A DNA stretch of 64,000 nucleotides from Streptomyces fumanus (GTDB lineage: Bacteria > Actinomycetota > Actinomycetes > Streptomycetales > Streptomycetaceae). The stretch covers positions 1 through 64,000 of the forward strand of contig NZ_BNBI01000021.1 of the NCBI RefSeq assembly GCF_014655295.1, written 5' to 3'. The notes below the pieces were generated by a model. That model was not told where the DNA came from. It ran no database searches and worked only from the letters and a program-made list of their open reading frames with translations. This document shows positions 16,109 through 24,070 of the stretch, in pieces (positions within the stretch are counted from its first letter, which is position 1; the number at the start of each line of letters is the position of its first letter). Made by a program: the position numbers and the translations under genes.

Positions 16109-17161
16109 GTGCCCCAGACGCCCCGCCGCGCAGAGCGCCCCCAGGGGAACCGCTACGGCAACCGGCCGACCATGAAGGACGTCGCCGCCCGTGCCGGAGT
16201 GGGCCTGAAGACGGTCTCCCGCGTGGTCAACGGGGAGCCGGGGGTGACCCCGGACACCGAGCGCCGTGTCCAGGAGGCCATCGACGCGCTCGGTTTCCGC
16301 CGCAACGACAGCGCGCGGGTGCTGCGCAAGGGGCGCACCGCCAGCATCGGCCTGGTCCTGGAGGACCTCGCCGACCCGTTCTACGGGCCGCTGAGCCGGG
16401 CGGTGGAGGAGGTGGCCCGGGAACACGGCGCGCTGCTCATCAACGGGTCCAGCGCGGAGGACCCGGACCGGGAGCAGGAGCTGGTCCTGGCGCTGTGCGC
16501 GCGGCGGGTGGACGGGCTGGTGGTGATCCCGGCCGGGGACGACCACCGGTATCTGGAGCCGGAGCTGCGGGCCGGGGTGGCGACGGTGTTCGTGGACCGT
16601 CCGGCGGGCGGCATCGACGCGGACGTGGTGCTCTCCGACAACTTCGGCGGTGCCCGGGACGGCGTGGCCCATCTGATCGCCCACGGGCACCGCAGGATCG
16701 GCTTCATCGGCGACATGCCCCGCATCCACACCGCCGCCGAGCGGCTGCGCGGCTACCGGGCGGCCATGGAGGACGCGGGCATACCGGTGGAGGAGTCCTG
16801 GATGTCGCTGGGCGTCACCGATCCGGAGCGGGTCCGGCGGGCCGCCGAGGAGATGCTCGCCGGCCCCGATCCGGTCACCGCGGTCTTCACCGGCAACAAC
16901 CGGGTGACGGTCACCGTGGTCCGGGTGCTGGCCGAGCACCCGCGCGGGGTGGCGCTGGTCGGCTTCGACGACATCGAGCTGGCCGATCTGCTGCGGCCGG
17001 GGGTGACCGTGGTCGCCCAGGACGCGGCGGCGCTCGGCCGGACCGCCGCCGAGCGCCTCTTCCGGCAACTGGACGGCAGCCTGCTGGTGCCCGAGCGCAT
17101 AGAGCTGCCGACCCGGCTGATCACCCGCGGCTCGGGCGAGCTGCCGCCGGCGGAGGGCTGA
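16109..17161 (+). CDS. LacI-family transcriptional repressor
   Basis: 350 residues. LacI HTH with hinge at about residues 22-72 (TMKDVAARAGVGLKTVSRVV, then NGEPGV), followed by a periplasmic-binding-protein-like effector domain (IGLVLEDLADPFYGPLSRAV; FTGNNRVTVTVV; VALVGFDDIELADLL). It should repress sugar genes until a sugar ligand binds. The GTG at 16109 is preferred; a GTG at 16082 within a direct repeat is in frame. Likely targets are the divergent ROK kinase gene and its own operon through GACAACGTTGTC. Confidence 0.92.
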   Translation: MPQTPRRAERPQGNRYGNRPTMKDVAARAGVGLKTVSRVVNGEPGVTPDTERRVQEAIDALGFRRNDSARVLRKGRTASIGLVLEDLADPFYGPLSRAVEEVAREHGALLINGSSAEDPDREQELVLALCARRVDGLVVIPAGDDHRYLEPELRAGVATVFVDRPAGGIDADVVLSDNFGGARDGVAHLIAHGHRRIGFIGDMPRIHTAAERLRGYRAAMEDAGIPVEESWMSLGVTDPERVRRAAEEMLAGPDPVTAVFTGNNRVTVTVVRVLAEHPRGVALVGFDDIELADLLRPGVTVVAQDAAALGRTAAERLFRQLDGSLLVPERIELPTRLITRGSGELPPAEG

Positions 17162-17167
17162 CGGCGC

Positions 17168-18016
17168 GTGACGGACCGCACGCTGGCCGCGCTGGGGCTC
17201 GCCGAGGCGCCGCGCGAGCACCCGCTGCGCTATCCCGGGGCGTGGCCGCGGGAGTCGGGGCTGCTCGACGGGGACCGGCTGCTGCCGCTGGAGGTGCTGG
17301 TGCACCCGGACCGCACCCCGGTGGTGGCGATCGGCTCCAACGGCTGCCCCGGCCAGTTGCGGCACAAGATGGCCGAGTTCGGCATCGCCTCGCCGGTCCC
17401 GATGGTGAAGGCGGAGGTCACCGGCCTGGACATCGGGGTCTCGGCGCATGTGAGCCGCATGGGCTACGTGTCGGCCTCGCCGGTCGCCGCCCCGGGCACG
17501 GTCCGGGAGCTGTTCGTGCTCTGGCTGGACGCCGAGCAGTTGGCGGTGATCGACGCCAGCGAGGGCGTACCGCTGCCGGCCGGCAACTACCGGCGGGCCT
17601 GGCTGCCCGCGCCGGAGGTGCGGATCGCGCTGGCGGACGGCACGGTGCTGCCGGGCGCGTACGCGTACGTCAACCGGCACGGGGTGCTGCACGACGGCAC
17701 CGGTGTGCCGCGCCGGCATCCGGGCCAGCGGGCGCTGATCTCCGGGCTGCTGGCCACCTCGGCCCGGTTGCGGGAGCTGTTCGGCAGCACGCCGGAGGAG
17801 TTCTGCGCGCGGGCCCGCGGCGACCGGCTGCTGTGCGCGCTCGGCACCGGGCTGCTGGCCGAGGAGGGCTGGGTCACGGCCTGTGGCCTGGAGCGGTACG
17901 TACGCGCGGACGCCGGCCGGCCGGAAGCGGGGCCGGCCGGCGGGGACGCTAGCGCGCCGAGGCGGTCAGGTCGCCGCGCCGGGGCGCCGCGAAGCGCTCC
18001 AGGTCGGCCCGGGTGA
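17168..18016 (+). CDS. Uncharacterised protein coupled to the LacI gene
   Basis: 282 residues, start GTG 6 bp after the LacI stop with GGAGGG about 10 bp upstream, so probably co-transcribed. The conserved-looking core has VVAIGSNGCPGQLRHKM, faintly like the YGSN motif of gamma-glutamylcyclotransferase folds, then SAHVSRMGYVSASP and WLDAEQLAVIDASEG. I do not recognise a characterised family. The last ~30 residues are Arg/Ala/Pro-rich and lie in a 68-bp antisense overlap with the next gene. No signal peptide or membrane segment. Confidence 0.7.
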   Translation: MTDRTLAALGLAEAPREHPLRYPGAWPRESGLLDGDRLLPLEVLVHPDRTPVVAIGSNGCPGQLRHKMAEFGIASPVPMVKAEVTGLDIGVSAHVSRMGYVSASPVAAPGTVRELFVLWLDAEQLAVIDASEGVPLPAGNYRRAWLPAPEVRIALADGTVLPGAYAYVNRHGVLHDGTGVPRRHPGQRALISGLLATSARLRELFGSTPEEFCARARGDRLLCALGTGLLAEEGWVTACGLERYVRADAGRPEAGPAGGDASAPRRSGRRAGAPRSAPGRPG

Positions 18017-19238
18017 GGCCGGTGAGCCGGGCGACCTCGGCGGTGTCGAGGGCGCCGCAGTCCAGGCCGCGCAGCAGGTAGCCGCCGAGGGCCTTGGCGG
18101 TGGCGGGCTCGTCCATGACGTCGCCGCCGCCCTGGCCGGCGTAGCGGGCGAGGCGGGCGGCGGCCTGCTCGAAGCCCTCGCGGTAGAAGGCGAAGACGGC
18201 CGCGTACCGGGTGGGGAGGTGCCCGGGGTGCATGTCCCAGCCCTGGTAGTAGGCGCGGGCCAGGGCGCGGCGGGTGAGGCCGTAGTGCAGCTTCCAGGCG
18301 TCGTGGACCTGGGCGGTGGGGCCGACCGGGAGCACGTTGGTGGAGCCGTCGCAGACGCGGACGCCGGTGCCGGCGGCGGCGACCTGCATGACCGCCTTGG
18401 CGTGGTCGGCGGCCGGGTGGTCGCTGGCCTGGTGGGCGGCGGAGACGCCGAGGCAGGCGCTGTAGTCGAAGGTGCCGTAGTGCAGCCCGGTGGCGCGGCC
18501 CTCGGCGGCCTCGATCATGCGGGCGACGGTGGCGGTGCCGTCGGGGCCGAGGATGGACTGGCTGGTCTCGATCTGGATCTCGAAGCCGATCCGGCCGGGC
18601 GCGAGGCCGTGCGTCTCCTCGAACGCCGCCAGCAGTCGCGCCATGGCGGTGACCTGCTCGGCGTAGGTCACCTTGGGCAGGGTGAGGACGAGTCCCTCGG
18701 GCAGGCCGCCGGCCGCCATCAGGCCGGTGAGGAAGATGTCAAGGGTGCGGATGCCCCGGTCGCGGACGGCCGCCTCCATGCACTTCATGCGGATGCCCAT
18801 ATAGGGGGCGGCGGTGCCGGCGGCGTACGCCTCGGCGATCAGCCGGGCGGCGCGGGCCGCGTCCTGGTCCTCGTCCCGACCCTGGTAGCCGTCCTCGAAG
18901 TCGACGCGGAGGTCCTCGATCGGCTCGCGCTCCAGCTTGGCGCGTACCCGGTCGTGGACGGGCCCGGCGAGGTCCTCGGCCAGACCGAGGACGGCGGCGA
19001 GGGAGGCGGCGTCGGGGGCGTGTTCGTCGAGGGCGGCGAGGGCGGCGTCGCCCCAGGTGCGGATCGTGCCGGCGGCGAAGGCGTCGCCGGGGACGTAGAC
19101 GGTGTGGACCGGCTGGCGGGTGCCGGGGTCTCCGGGGTAGCGGCGCGCCAGCTCGGCGTCGACCGGTGCGAGGGAGGCGCCGATCTCCTCGCCGACGGCG
19201 CCCGCGAGGCTCGTGGCCACCTTCTCCTGCTGCCCCAT
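17949..19238 (-). CDS. DUF6986 family, HpcH/HpaI aldolase-like protein
   Basis: 429 residues with a citrate-lyase/HpcH-type TIM-barrel signature: EDLRVDFEDGYQGRDEDQD and FEIQIETSQSILG (acidic metal-binding residues), and GLHYGTFDYSACLGV. Relatives cleave or form C-C bonds of 2-oxo acids with Mg2+; in my memory this DUF occurs near purine/allantoin catabolism genes in streptomycetes, but none flank it here. The ATG at 19238 is preferred because GGAGGG precedes it by 7 bp; the ATG at 19253 lies on top of that SD. Confidence 0.82.
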   Translation of the reverse strand: MGQQEKVATSLAGAVGEEIGASLAPVDAELARRYPGDPGTRQPVHTVYVPGDAFAAGTIRTWGDAALAALDEHAPDAASLAAVLGLAEDLAGPVHDRVRAKLEREPIEDLRVDFEDGYQGRDEDQDAARAARLIAEAYAAGTAAPYMGIRMKCMEAAVRDRGIRTLDIFLTGLMAAGGLPEGLVLTLPKVTYAEQVTAMARLLAAFEETHGLAPGRIGFEIQIETSQSILGPDGTATVARMIEAAEGRATGLHYGTFDYSACLGVSAAHQASDHPAADHAKAVMQVAAAGTGVRVCDGSTNVLPVGPTAQVHDAWKLHYGLTRRALARAYYQGWDMHPGHLPTRYAAVFAFYREGFEQAAARLARYAGQGGGDVMDEPATAKALGGYLLRGLDCGALDTAEVARLTGLTRADLERFAAPRRGDLTASAR

Positions 19239-19263
19239 TCCCACACCCTCCATCGTCCTTGTT

Positions 19264-19278
19264 TTCCGCTTTATGGAA
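19264..19278. promoter_or_regulatory. AT-rich inverted repeat upstream of the DUF6986 gene
   Basis: TTCC-7 nt-GGAA within an unusually AT-rich stretch (19257-19306), about 30 bp upstream of the start. It is the only such stretch in this 5-kb region and probably holds the promoter and an operator. Confidence 0.4.
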
Positions 19279-19347
19279 TCAACAATCCGTAGAGTGAAGT
19301 TATCCGGCGGTCGTCCCGCCGGTCAACACCCCCCTGCGACGACGGCG

Positions 19348-19386
19348 CGAGGCCCCCGCGACCACGGACGGGTCGCGGGGGCCTCG
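19348..19386. terminator. Strong terminator after etfA
   Basis: 16-bp perfect stem, CGAGGCCCCCGCGACC (19348-19363) with its complement at 19371-19386 and a 7-base loop, 25 bp beyond the etfA stop. It separates the etf transcript from the DUF6986 promoter region. Confidence 0.85.
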
Positions 19387-19410
19387 GATGTGCCGCGGAT
19401 GCCGGGGGGC

Positions 19411-20373
19411 TCAGCCCTTGCGGGCCTTGATCTCCTCGGTGAGCTGCGGGACGACGGCGAAGAGGTCGCCGACCACGCCGTAGTCGACCAGGTCGAAGAT
19501 CGGGGCCTCGGCGTCCTTGTTGATCGCCACGATCGTCTTCGAGGTCTGCATGCCGGCGCGGTGCTGGATGGCGCCGGAGATGCCGGAGGCGATGTAGAGC
19601 TGCGGCGAGACGGACTTGCCGGTCTGGCCGACCTGGTTGGTGTGCGGGTACCAGCCCGCGTCCACCGCGGCGCGGGAGGCGCCGACGGCCGCGCCGAGCG
19701 AGTCGGCGAGCGCCTCGATGATCGCGAAGTTCTCCGCGCCGTTGACACCGCGGCCGCCGGAGACGACGATCGCGGCCTCGGTCAGCTCCGGGCGGCCGGT
19801 GGACTCGCGCGGCGTGCGCGAGGTGACCTTCGTGCCGGTGGCCTGGTCGGAGAAGGTGACCGACAGGGCCTCGACGGCGCCGGCGGCCGGGGCGGGCTCG
19901 ACGGCGGCGCTGTTGGGCTTGACCGTGATGACCGGGGTGCCCTTGGAGACGCGGGACTTGGTGGTGAATGCGGCGGCGAACACCGACTGGGTGGCCACCG
20001 GACCGGAGTCGCCGGCCTCCAGGTCGACGGCGTCGGTGATGATGCCGGAACCGATGCGCAGCGCCAGGCGGGCGGCGATCTCCTTGCCCTCGGCGGAGGA
20101 CGGCACCAGCACGGCGGCCGGGGAGACGGCCTCGACGGCGGCCTGGAGGGCGTCGACCTTGGGGACGACCAGGTAGTCGGCGTACTCGGCGGCCTCGTGG
20201 GTGAGGACCTTCACCGCGCCGTGCTCGGCGAGCGCGGCGGCGGTGTCACCGGCGCCGTTGCCCAGCGCGACGGCGACCGGCTCGCCGACGCGGCGGGCCA
20301 GGGTCAGCAGCTCCAGGGTCGGCTTGCGGACGGCACCGTCCACGTGGTCGACGTAGACGAGGACTTCAGCCAT
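19411..20373 (-). CDS. etfA: Electron transfer flavoprotein alpha subunit
   Basis: 320 residues. The C-terminal FAD-binding domain has the EtfA signature from about residue 235 to 310 ([53 protein letters not shown]). With EtfB it accepts electrons from acyl-CoA and related dehydrogenases and passes them to ETF:quinone oxidoreductase. It lies 54 bp after etfB in the same operon. An acyl-CoA dehydrogenase gene at 43-44.7 kb could be one donor. Confidence 0.97.
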   Translation of the reverse strand: MAEVLVYVDHVDGAVRKPTLELLTLARRVGEPVAVALGNGAGDTAAALAEHGAVKVLTHEAAEYADYLVVPKVDALQAAVEAVSPAAVLVPSSAEGKEIAARLALRIGSGIITDAVDLEAGDSGPVATQSVFAAAFTTKSRVSKGTPVITVKPNSAAVEPAPAAGAVEALSVTFSDQATGTKVTSRTPRESTGRPELTEAAIVVSGGRGVNGAENFAIIEALADSLGAAVGASRAAVDAGWYPHTNQVGQTGKSVSPQLYIASGISGAIQHRAGMQTSKTIVAINKDAEAPIFDLVDYGVVGDLFAVVPQLTEEIKARKG

Positions 20374-20427
20374 GGGACTTCTTCTCTCCTGCTCGGATCA
20401 GACGATGGGCGGTCGGCGGGGCGGGGC

Positions 20428-21216
20428 TCAGATGAACTTCTGGCCCGCCAGGAACTCGGCGAGCTGCTTGCCGCCCTCGCCCTCGTCCTTGACGATCGTG
20501 CCCGCGGTGCGCGCCGGGCGCTCGGCCGCCGACTCCACCACGGTGTAGGCGTTCTCCAGGCCGACCTCGTCCTCGTCGATGTCGAGGTCGGACAGGTCCC
20601 AGGACTCCACCGGCTTCTTCTTGGCCGCCATGATGCCCTTGAAGGACGGGTAACGCGCCTCGCCCGACTGGTCGGTGACGGACACGACCGCCGGCAGGGA
20701 CGCCTCCAACTGCTCGGAGGCGGCGTCGCCGTCGCGGCGGCCCTTGACCGTGCCGTCCTCGACGGAGACCTCGGAGAGCAGGGTCACCTGGGGTACGCCC
20801 AGGCGCTCGGCGAGCAGCGCGGGAACGACGCCCATGGTGCCGTCGGTGGAGGCCATGCCGGAGATCACCAGGTCGTAGCCGGCCTTCTCGATCGCCTTGG
20901 CCAGCACCAGGGAGGTGCCGATGGCGTCGGTGCCGTGCAGGTCGTCGTCCTCCACGTGGATCGCCTTGTCGGCGCCCATGGACAGCGCCTTGCGCAGCGC
21001 GTCCTTGGCGTCCTCCGGGCCCACGGTCAGGACCGTGATCTCCACGTCGTCATCGGAGTTCTCCGAGATCTGCAGCGCCTGCTCGACCGCGTACTCGTCC
21101 AGTTCGGAGAGCAGACCGTCCACGTCGTCCCGGTCGACGGTCAGGTCATCGGCGAAGTGCCGGTCGCCGGTGGCGTCGGGCACGTACTTCACAGTGACAA
21201 CGATCCTCAAGCTCAC
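20428..21216 (-). CDS. etfB: Electron transfer flavoprotein beta subunit
   Basis: 262 residues, EtfB family: VTVKYVPDATGDRHF at the N-terminus, DEYAVEQALQISE, and GMASTDGTMGVVPALLAERLG in the AMP-binding region. Forms the ETF heterodimer with EtfA. The start is a GTG with GGAG 9 bp upstream. The leader carries a 21-bp inverted repeat overlapping a TATGCT -10 box, and two further palindromes lie farther up, so expression is probably regulated. Confidence 0.97.
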   Translation of the reverse strand: MSLRIVVTVKYVPDATGDRHFADDLTVDRDDVDGLLSELDEYAVEQALQISENSDDDVEITVLTVGPEDAKDALRKALSMGADKAIHVEDDDLHGTDAIGTSLVLAKAIEKAGYDLVISGMASTDGTMGVVPALLAERLGVPQVTLLSEVSVEDGTVKGRRDGDAASEQLEASLPAVVSVTDQSGEARYPSFKGIMAAKKKPVESWDLSDLDIDEDEVGLENAYTVVESAAERPARTAGTIVKDEGEGGKQLAEFLAGQKFI

Positions 21217-21247
21217 GCCGGCTCTCCTACTGCGTCGACATTTCCGT

Positions 21248-21268
21248 TGCTGCCTCTTGCAGGCAGCA
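21248..21268. promoter_or_regulatory. Operator/hairpin over the etfB -10 box
   Basis: TGCTGCCT-cttgc-AGGCAGCA is a perfect 8-bp inverted repeat. On the minus strand a TATGCT -10 box (21270-21265) overlaps it, so it may be a repressor site or a 5'-end RNA hairpin. Confidence 0.55.
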
Positions 21269-21324
21269 TAGGCGCCCCAAGCGGCCGATCCCGGGCGGGG
21301 CGTCCTGCGCCTCCACGCGGAATA

Positions 21325-21371
21325 TTACTCGTCAGTACATCCAGTTCCTGCCCGCTAAGCAAGCGCTTTGA
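21325..21371. promoter_or_regulatory. Palindromic sites upstream of etfBA
   Basis: TTACTCGTCAGTA at 21325-21337 (TACT-4-AGTA) and GCAAGCGCTTTG at about 21359-21370 (AAGCGCTT core). The second resembles the CAAGnnCTTG core bound by TetR regulators of sterol/fatty-acid catabolism such as KstR2; the match is imperfect. Regulation of etf genes by lipid catabolism is inferred. Confidence 0.45.
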
Positions 21372-21445
21372 ACTGTGACCTGTGCAACGCAGCGTAACCG
21401 GAACCCGACGGCCGCGCGGGACCGCCCCGGGGACCGTCCGCGCGC

Positions 21446-21955
21446 TCAGTCCCGCAGGCCGCCGAAGCGTCCCTGGTGGTACAGGAGCGGGCTGCCGGCG
21501 CCGGTGGGATCGCCGAGGAGGACCTCGGCCAGCACGATGCGGTGGTCACCGGCGGGGACCCGGGCGGTGACCCGGCAGACCAGCCACGCCAGCACCCCGT
21601 CCAGCACGGGTACGCCCTCGGGCCCGGTGCGCCAGGAGGTGGCCGGGCCGAAGCGGTCGGCGCCGCTGCGGGCGAAGGTGGCGGCCGTCTCCCGCTGGTG
21701 CTCGCCGAGTATGTGCACGCCGACGTGCTCGGCCTCGGCCAGCACGGGCCAACTGGAGGAGCCGGTGCCGACGCCGAAGGAGAGCAGCGGCGGCTCGGCG
21801 GAGACGGAGGTGAGGGAGGTGGCGGTGAAGCCGACCGGGCCCTCCTCGCCACGTGCCGTGATCACGGCGACGCCCGCGGCGTGCCGCCGGAAGACGGACC
21901 GGAACAGGTCGGGGGCGGCGAGCCGCAGGCGGGCCAGATCGGGGGTGGCCGTCAT
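21446..21955 (-). CDS. Flavin reductase family protein
   Basis: 169 residues with the FMN-binding split-barrel fold of small flavin reductases: FRRHAAGVAVITA, VGFTATSLTSVSAEPPLLSFGV, and DHRIVLAEVLLGD near the end. Family members use NAD(P)H to supply reduced FMN/FAD to a monooxygenase. No monooxygenase gene is adjacent, so the partner is unknown. The ATG at 21955 is the only plausible start. Confidence 0.9.
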   Translation of the reverse strand: MTATPDLARLRLAAPDLFRSVFRRHAAGVAVITARGEEGPVGFTATSLTSVSAEPPLLSFGVGTGSSSWPVLAEAEHVGVHILGEHQRETAATFARSGADRFGPATSWRTGPEGVPVLDGVLAWLVCRVTARVPAGDHRIVLAEVLLGDPTGAGSPLLYHQGRFGGLRD

Positions 21956-22094
21956 GCGCGGTGTCCTTCCGTGCTGCGCCCCCAGCCGGACGGAGCGGGA
22001 CCGGAGGGCATGGGGGCGGAATGACGACGGTAGGGGCCGGGGGCCGGCGGGCGCCCGGTCCGGGGCGGCCGTCCCGCGTCCGGCGCGGCGGTGC

Positions 22095-22415
22095 TCACAG
22101 GGCCTGCCCGAGGGCGGCGATCACGTCCGCCTTGCGGGGCTGTCCGGCGGCCCGCCGGACCACCCGGCCGCCCGCGTCCAGTACCAGCACGGTGGGGGTC
22201 TTCACCACCTCCAGCGCGCGCACCAGGTCGAGCCGGGCCTCGGCGTCGATCTCGACGTGGGCCACGCCCGGCACCAGGGCGGCGACCTCGCCGAGCACCC
22301 GCCGGGTGGCCCGGCAGGGGGCGCAGAAGGCGGTGGAGAACTGCACGAGCGTGGCCCGCTCGCCGAGTTCGGCGCCCAGTTCCGCCGGATCGAGCCGGCT
22401 GTCCTCCTCGCGCAC
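22095..22415 (-). CDS. Thioredoxin family protein
   Basis: 106 residues, single thioredoxin fold with active site CAPC at residues 31-34 (FCAPC rather than the usual WCGPC) and the cis-Pro loop KTPTVLVLD. I place the start at the GTG 22415 because GGGAGAGGC precedes it; upstream in-frame starts would add an unrelated basic extension. Cytoplasmic disulfide reductase. It precedes the flavin reductase gene on the same strand (139 bp gap). The CAPC site suggests altered redox potential. Confidence 0.88.
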   Translation of the reverse strand: MREEDSRLDPAELGAELGERATLVQFSTAFCAPCRATRRVLGEVAALVPGVAHVEIDAEARLDLVRALEVVKTPTVLVLDAGGRVVRRAAGQPRKADVIAALGQAL

Positions 22416-22587
22416 GCCTCTCCCTTCCGTCCCGTCGGTCCGTGACACGACAGCGCTCCGGAGGGCGCGGAGATTCCCGGCCGCCATGACGTGCGGGGAC
22501 GACGTGACGAGAATCTCGCCGCGCGCGGGCACCAGGGCTGGTTCCCCGCCCGTTCTTCGGGCACGATCTGCGACAAGCCCGTAAACC

Positions 22588-22625
22588 TACGGATGCGTAA
22601 CTTCCGACTGGGAGCCCCTTCCCAG
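22588..22625 (+). promoter_or_regulatory. plsC upstream palindrome and leader hairpin
   Basis: TACG-gatg-CGTA at 22588-22599, followed by a hairpin CTGGGA-6-TCCCAG at 22608-22625, 29 bp before the ATG. The palindrome may be an operator of a lipid-responsive regulator; this is inference from the gene's function. Confidence 0.4.
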
Positions 22626-22653
22626 CCAGAGCAGGAAAGGGTCCGTCCGACCC

Positions 22654-23382
22654 ATGGCAGAACTTGTCTACCGCCCGGTCATCGGTGTGGCCCGCACGCT
22701 GTTCAAGGCGTGGGACCTCAAGATCGATTGCCGTGGTTCGGAGAACATCCCGCGCTCGGGCGGCGCCGTGCTGGTGAGCAACCACATCAGCTACCTGGAC
22801 TTCGTCTTCAACGGCCTGGCGGCGCTGCCGCAGAAGCGGCTGGTGCGTTTCATGGCGAAGGAGTCCGTGTTCCGGCACCGGATCTCGGGTCCCCTGATGC
22901 GCGGCATGAAGCACATCCCGGTGGACCGCAAGCAGGGCGAGGCGGCGTACGCGCACGCCCTGGACTCGCTGAGATCGGGCGAGATCATCGGGGTCTTCCC
23001 GGAGGCGACCATCTCGGAGTCGTTCACGCTCAAGAGCTTCAAGTCGGGCGCCGCGCGCCTGGCGCAGGAGGCGGGCGTGCCGCTGATCCCGATGGCGGTG
23101 TGGGGCACCCAGCGGCTGTGGACCAAGGGCCACCCGCGCAACTTCAAGCGCCACCACATCCCGATCACCATCCGGGTCGGCGAGGCGATGGAGGCCGGCC
23201 GCGACCAGTACGCGGGGGCGATCACGCGCAAGCTGCGCGAGCGGGTGCAGGAGCTGCTGGAGGCCGCGCAGCGCGCCTACCCGGTGCGGCCCAAGGGCCC
23301 GGACGACACCTGGTGGATGCCGGCCCACCTCGGCGGCACGGCCCCGACGCCGGAGCAGGTCCGCGCGGCCGAGGCCCACTGA
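22654..23382 (+). CDS. 1-acyl-sn-glycerol-3-phosphate acyltransferase (PlsC-like)
   Basis: 242 residues with the acyltransferase H(X4)D motif NHISYLD (about residues 43-49), the substrate-binding FPEATIS (116-122, a variant of FPEGTRS) and VPLIPMAVWGTQ. It transfers an acyl chain to lysophosphatidic acid at the membrane in phospholipid synthesis. No SD is strong; the ATG at 22654 begins the conserved AELVYRPVIGVART. The C-terminal 20 residues are extended compared with minimal PlsC. Confidence 0.92.
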   Translation: MAELVYRPVIGVARTLFKAWDLKIDCRGSENIPRSGGAVLVSNHISYLDFVFNGLAALPQKRLVRFMAKESVFRHRISGPLMRGMKHIPVDRKQGEAAYAHALDSLRSGEIIGVFPEATISESFTLKSFKSGAARLAQEAGVPLIPMAVWGTQRLWTKGHPRNFKRHHIPITIRVGEAMEAGRDQYAGAITRKLRERVQELLEAAQRAYPVRPKGPDDTWWMPAHLGGTAPTPEQVRAAEAH

Positions 23383-23389
23383 CGGGCGG

Positions 23390-23995
23390 TCACCGGCCGT
23401 CCGGCAGCTCGGCGGGCAGGGTCCGCCACAGGTGCGGCCGGTCGGTGGCGGCCTTGAGGGCGTCCAGGACCGCCGGGAGCGGCGCGGCGTACAGCACCGG
23501 GTGGTCCGCCTCCCCCTGCTCCGGGTCCGGGGTGAAGGCCAGGTGCTCGCCGTCGAGGGAGAAGCGGGCGTCGACGCCCGGTTTGTTGCCGCGCGGGTCC
23601 TGCCGGTGCCAGGCGCCGTGGAAGCGGACGGCGACCAGGCCGTGCAGGACGTGTCCGCTGCCGTCGTCGTGCAGCAGGCGCTGGTAGCAGAGCGCGGTGG
23701 GGATGTCCTCGGCGCGCAGCAGCGCGGCGAGCGCGTGCGCCTTGGCGTGGCAGATGCCGGTGCGCTCGGCCAGTACGTCGGAGGCCCGCCAGGTGACGCG
23801 GAGATCACCGAAGTCCTGCGAGTGCGGCACCGTGTCGCGGACGAACTCGTAGGCGAGCCGCGCATAGGCATACGAGTCCTGCGCGTCCCTGGCGAGGCGC
23901 GCGGCCGTCTCCCGGACCCGGGGATGGTGGTGGTCGATGACCTCGTCGGCGGCGAGATACGCGGAGAGGTCGGGGTTTTCCTGGATCAGCTCCAT
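23390..23995 (-). CDS. Transglutaminase-like (cysteine protease fold) protein
   Basis: 201 residues. Catalytic Cys82 in ERTGICHAKAHALAALL, His near 118 (SGHVLHGLVAV) and a downstream Asp/Asn region. This is the small bacterial transglutaminase-domain group, whose members mostly act as peptidases or amidases. I prefer the ATG at 23995 over an in-frame GTG at 24022; neither has a convincing SD. It ends 7 bp from the convergent PlsC gene. Cytoplasmic; substrate unknown. Confidence 0.85.
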   Translation of the reverse strand: MELIQENPDLSAYLAADEVIDHHHPRVRETAARLARDAQDSYAYARLAYEFVRDTVPHSQDFGDLRVTWRASDVLAERTGICHAKAHALAALLRAEDIPTALCYQRLLHDDGSGHVLHGLVAVRFHGAWHRQDPRGNKPGVDARFSLDGEHLAFTPDPEQGEADHPVLYAAPLPAVLDALKAATDRPHLWRTLPAELPDGR

Positions 23996-24070
23996 GTCCG
24001 GAGAGCATAGGAAAGCGATCACCCGAAGGTCAATGACTTTTCAGGTGACCGCATATCTATGCAGAGCGGC

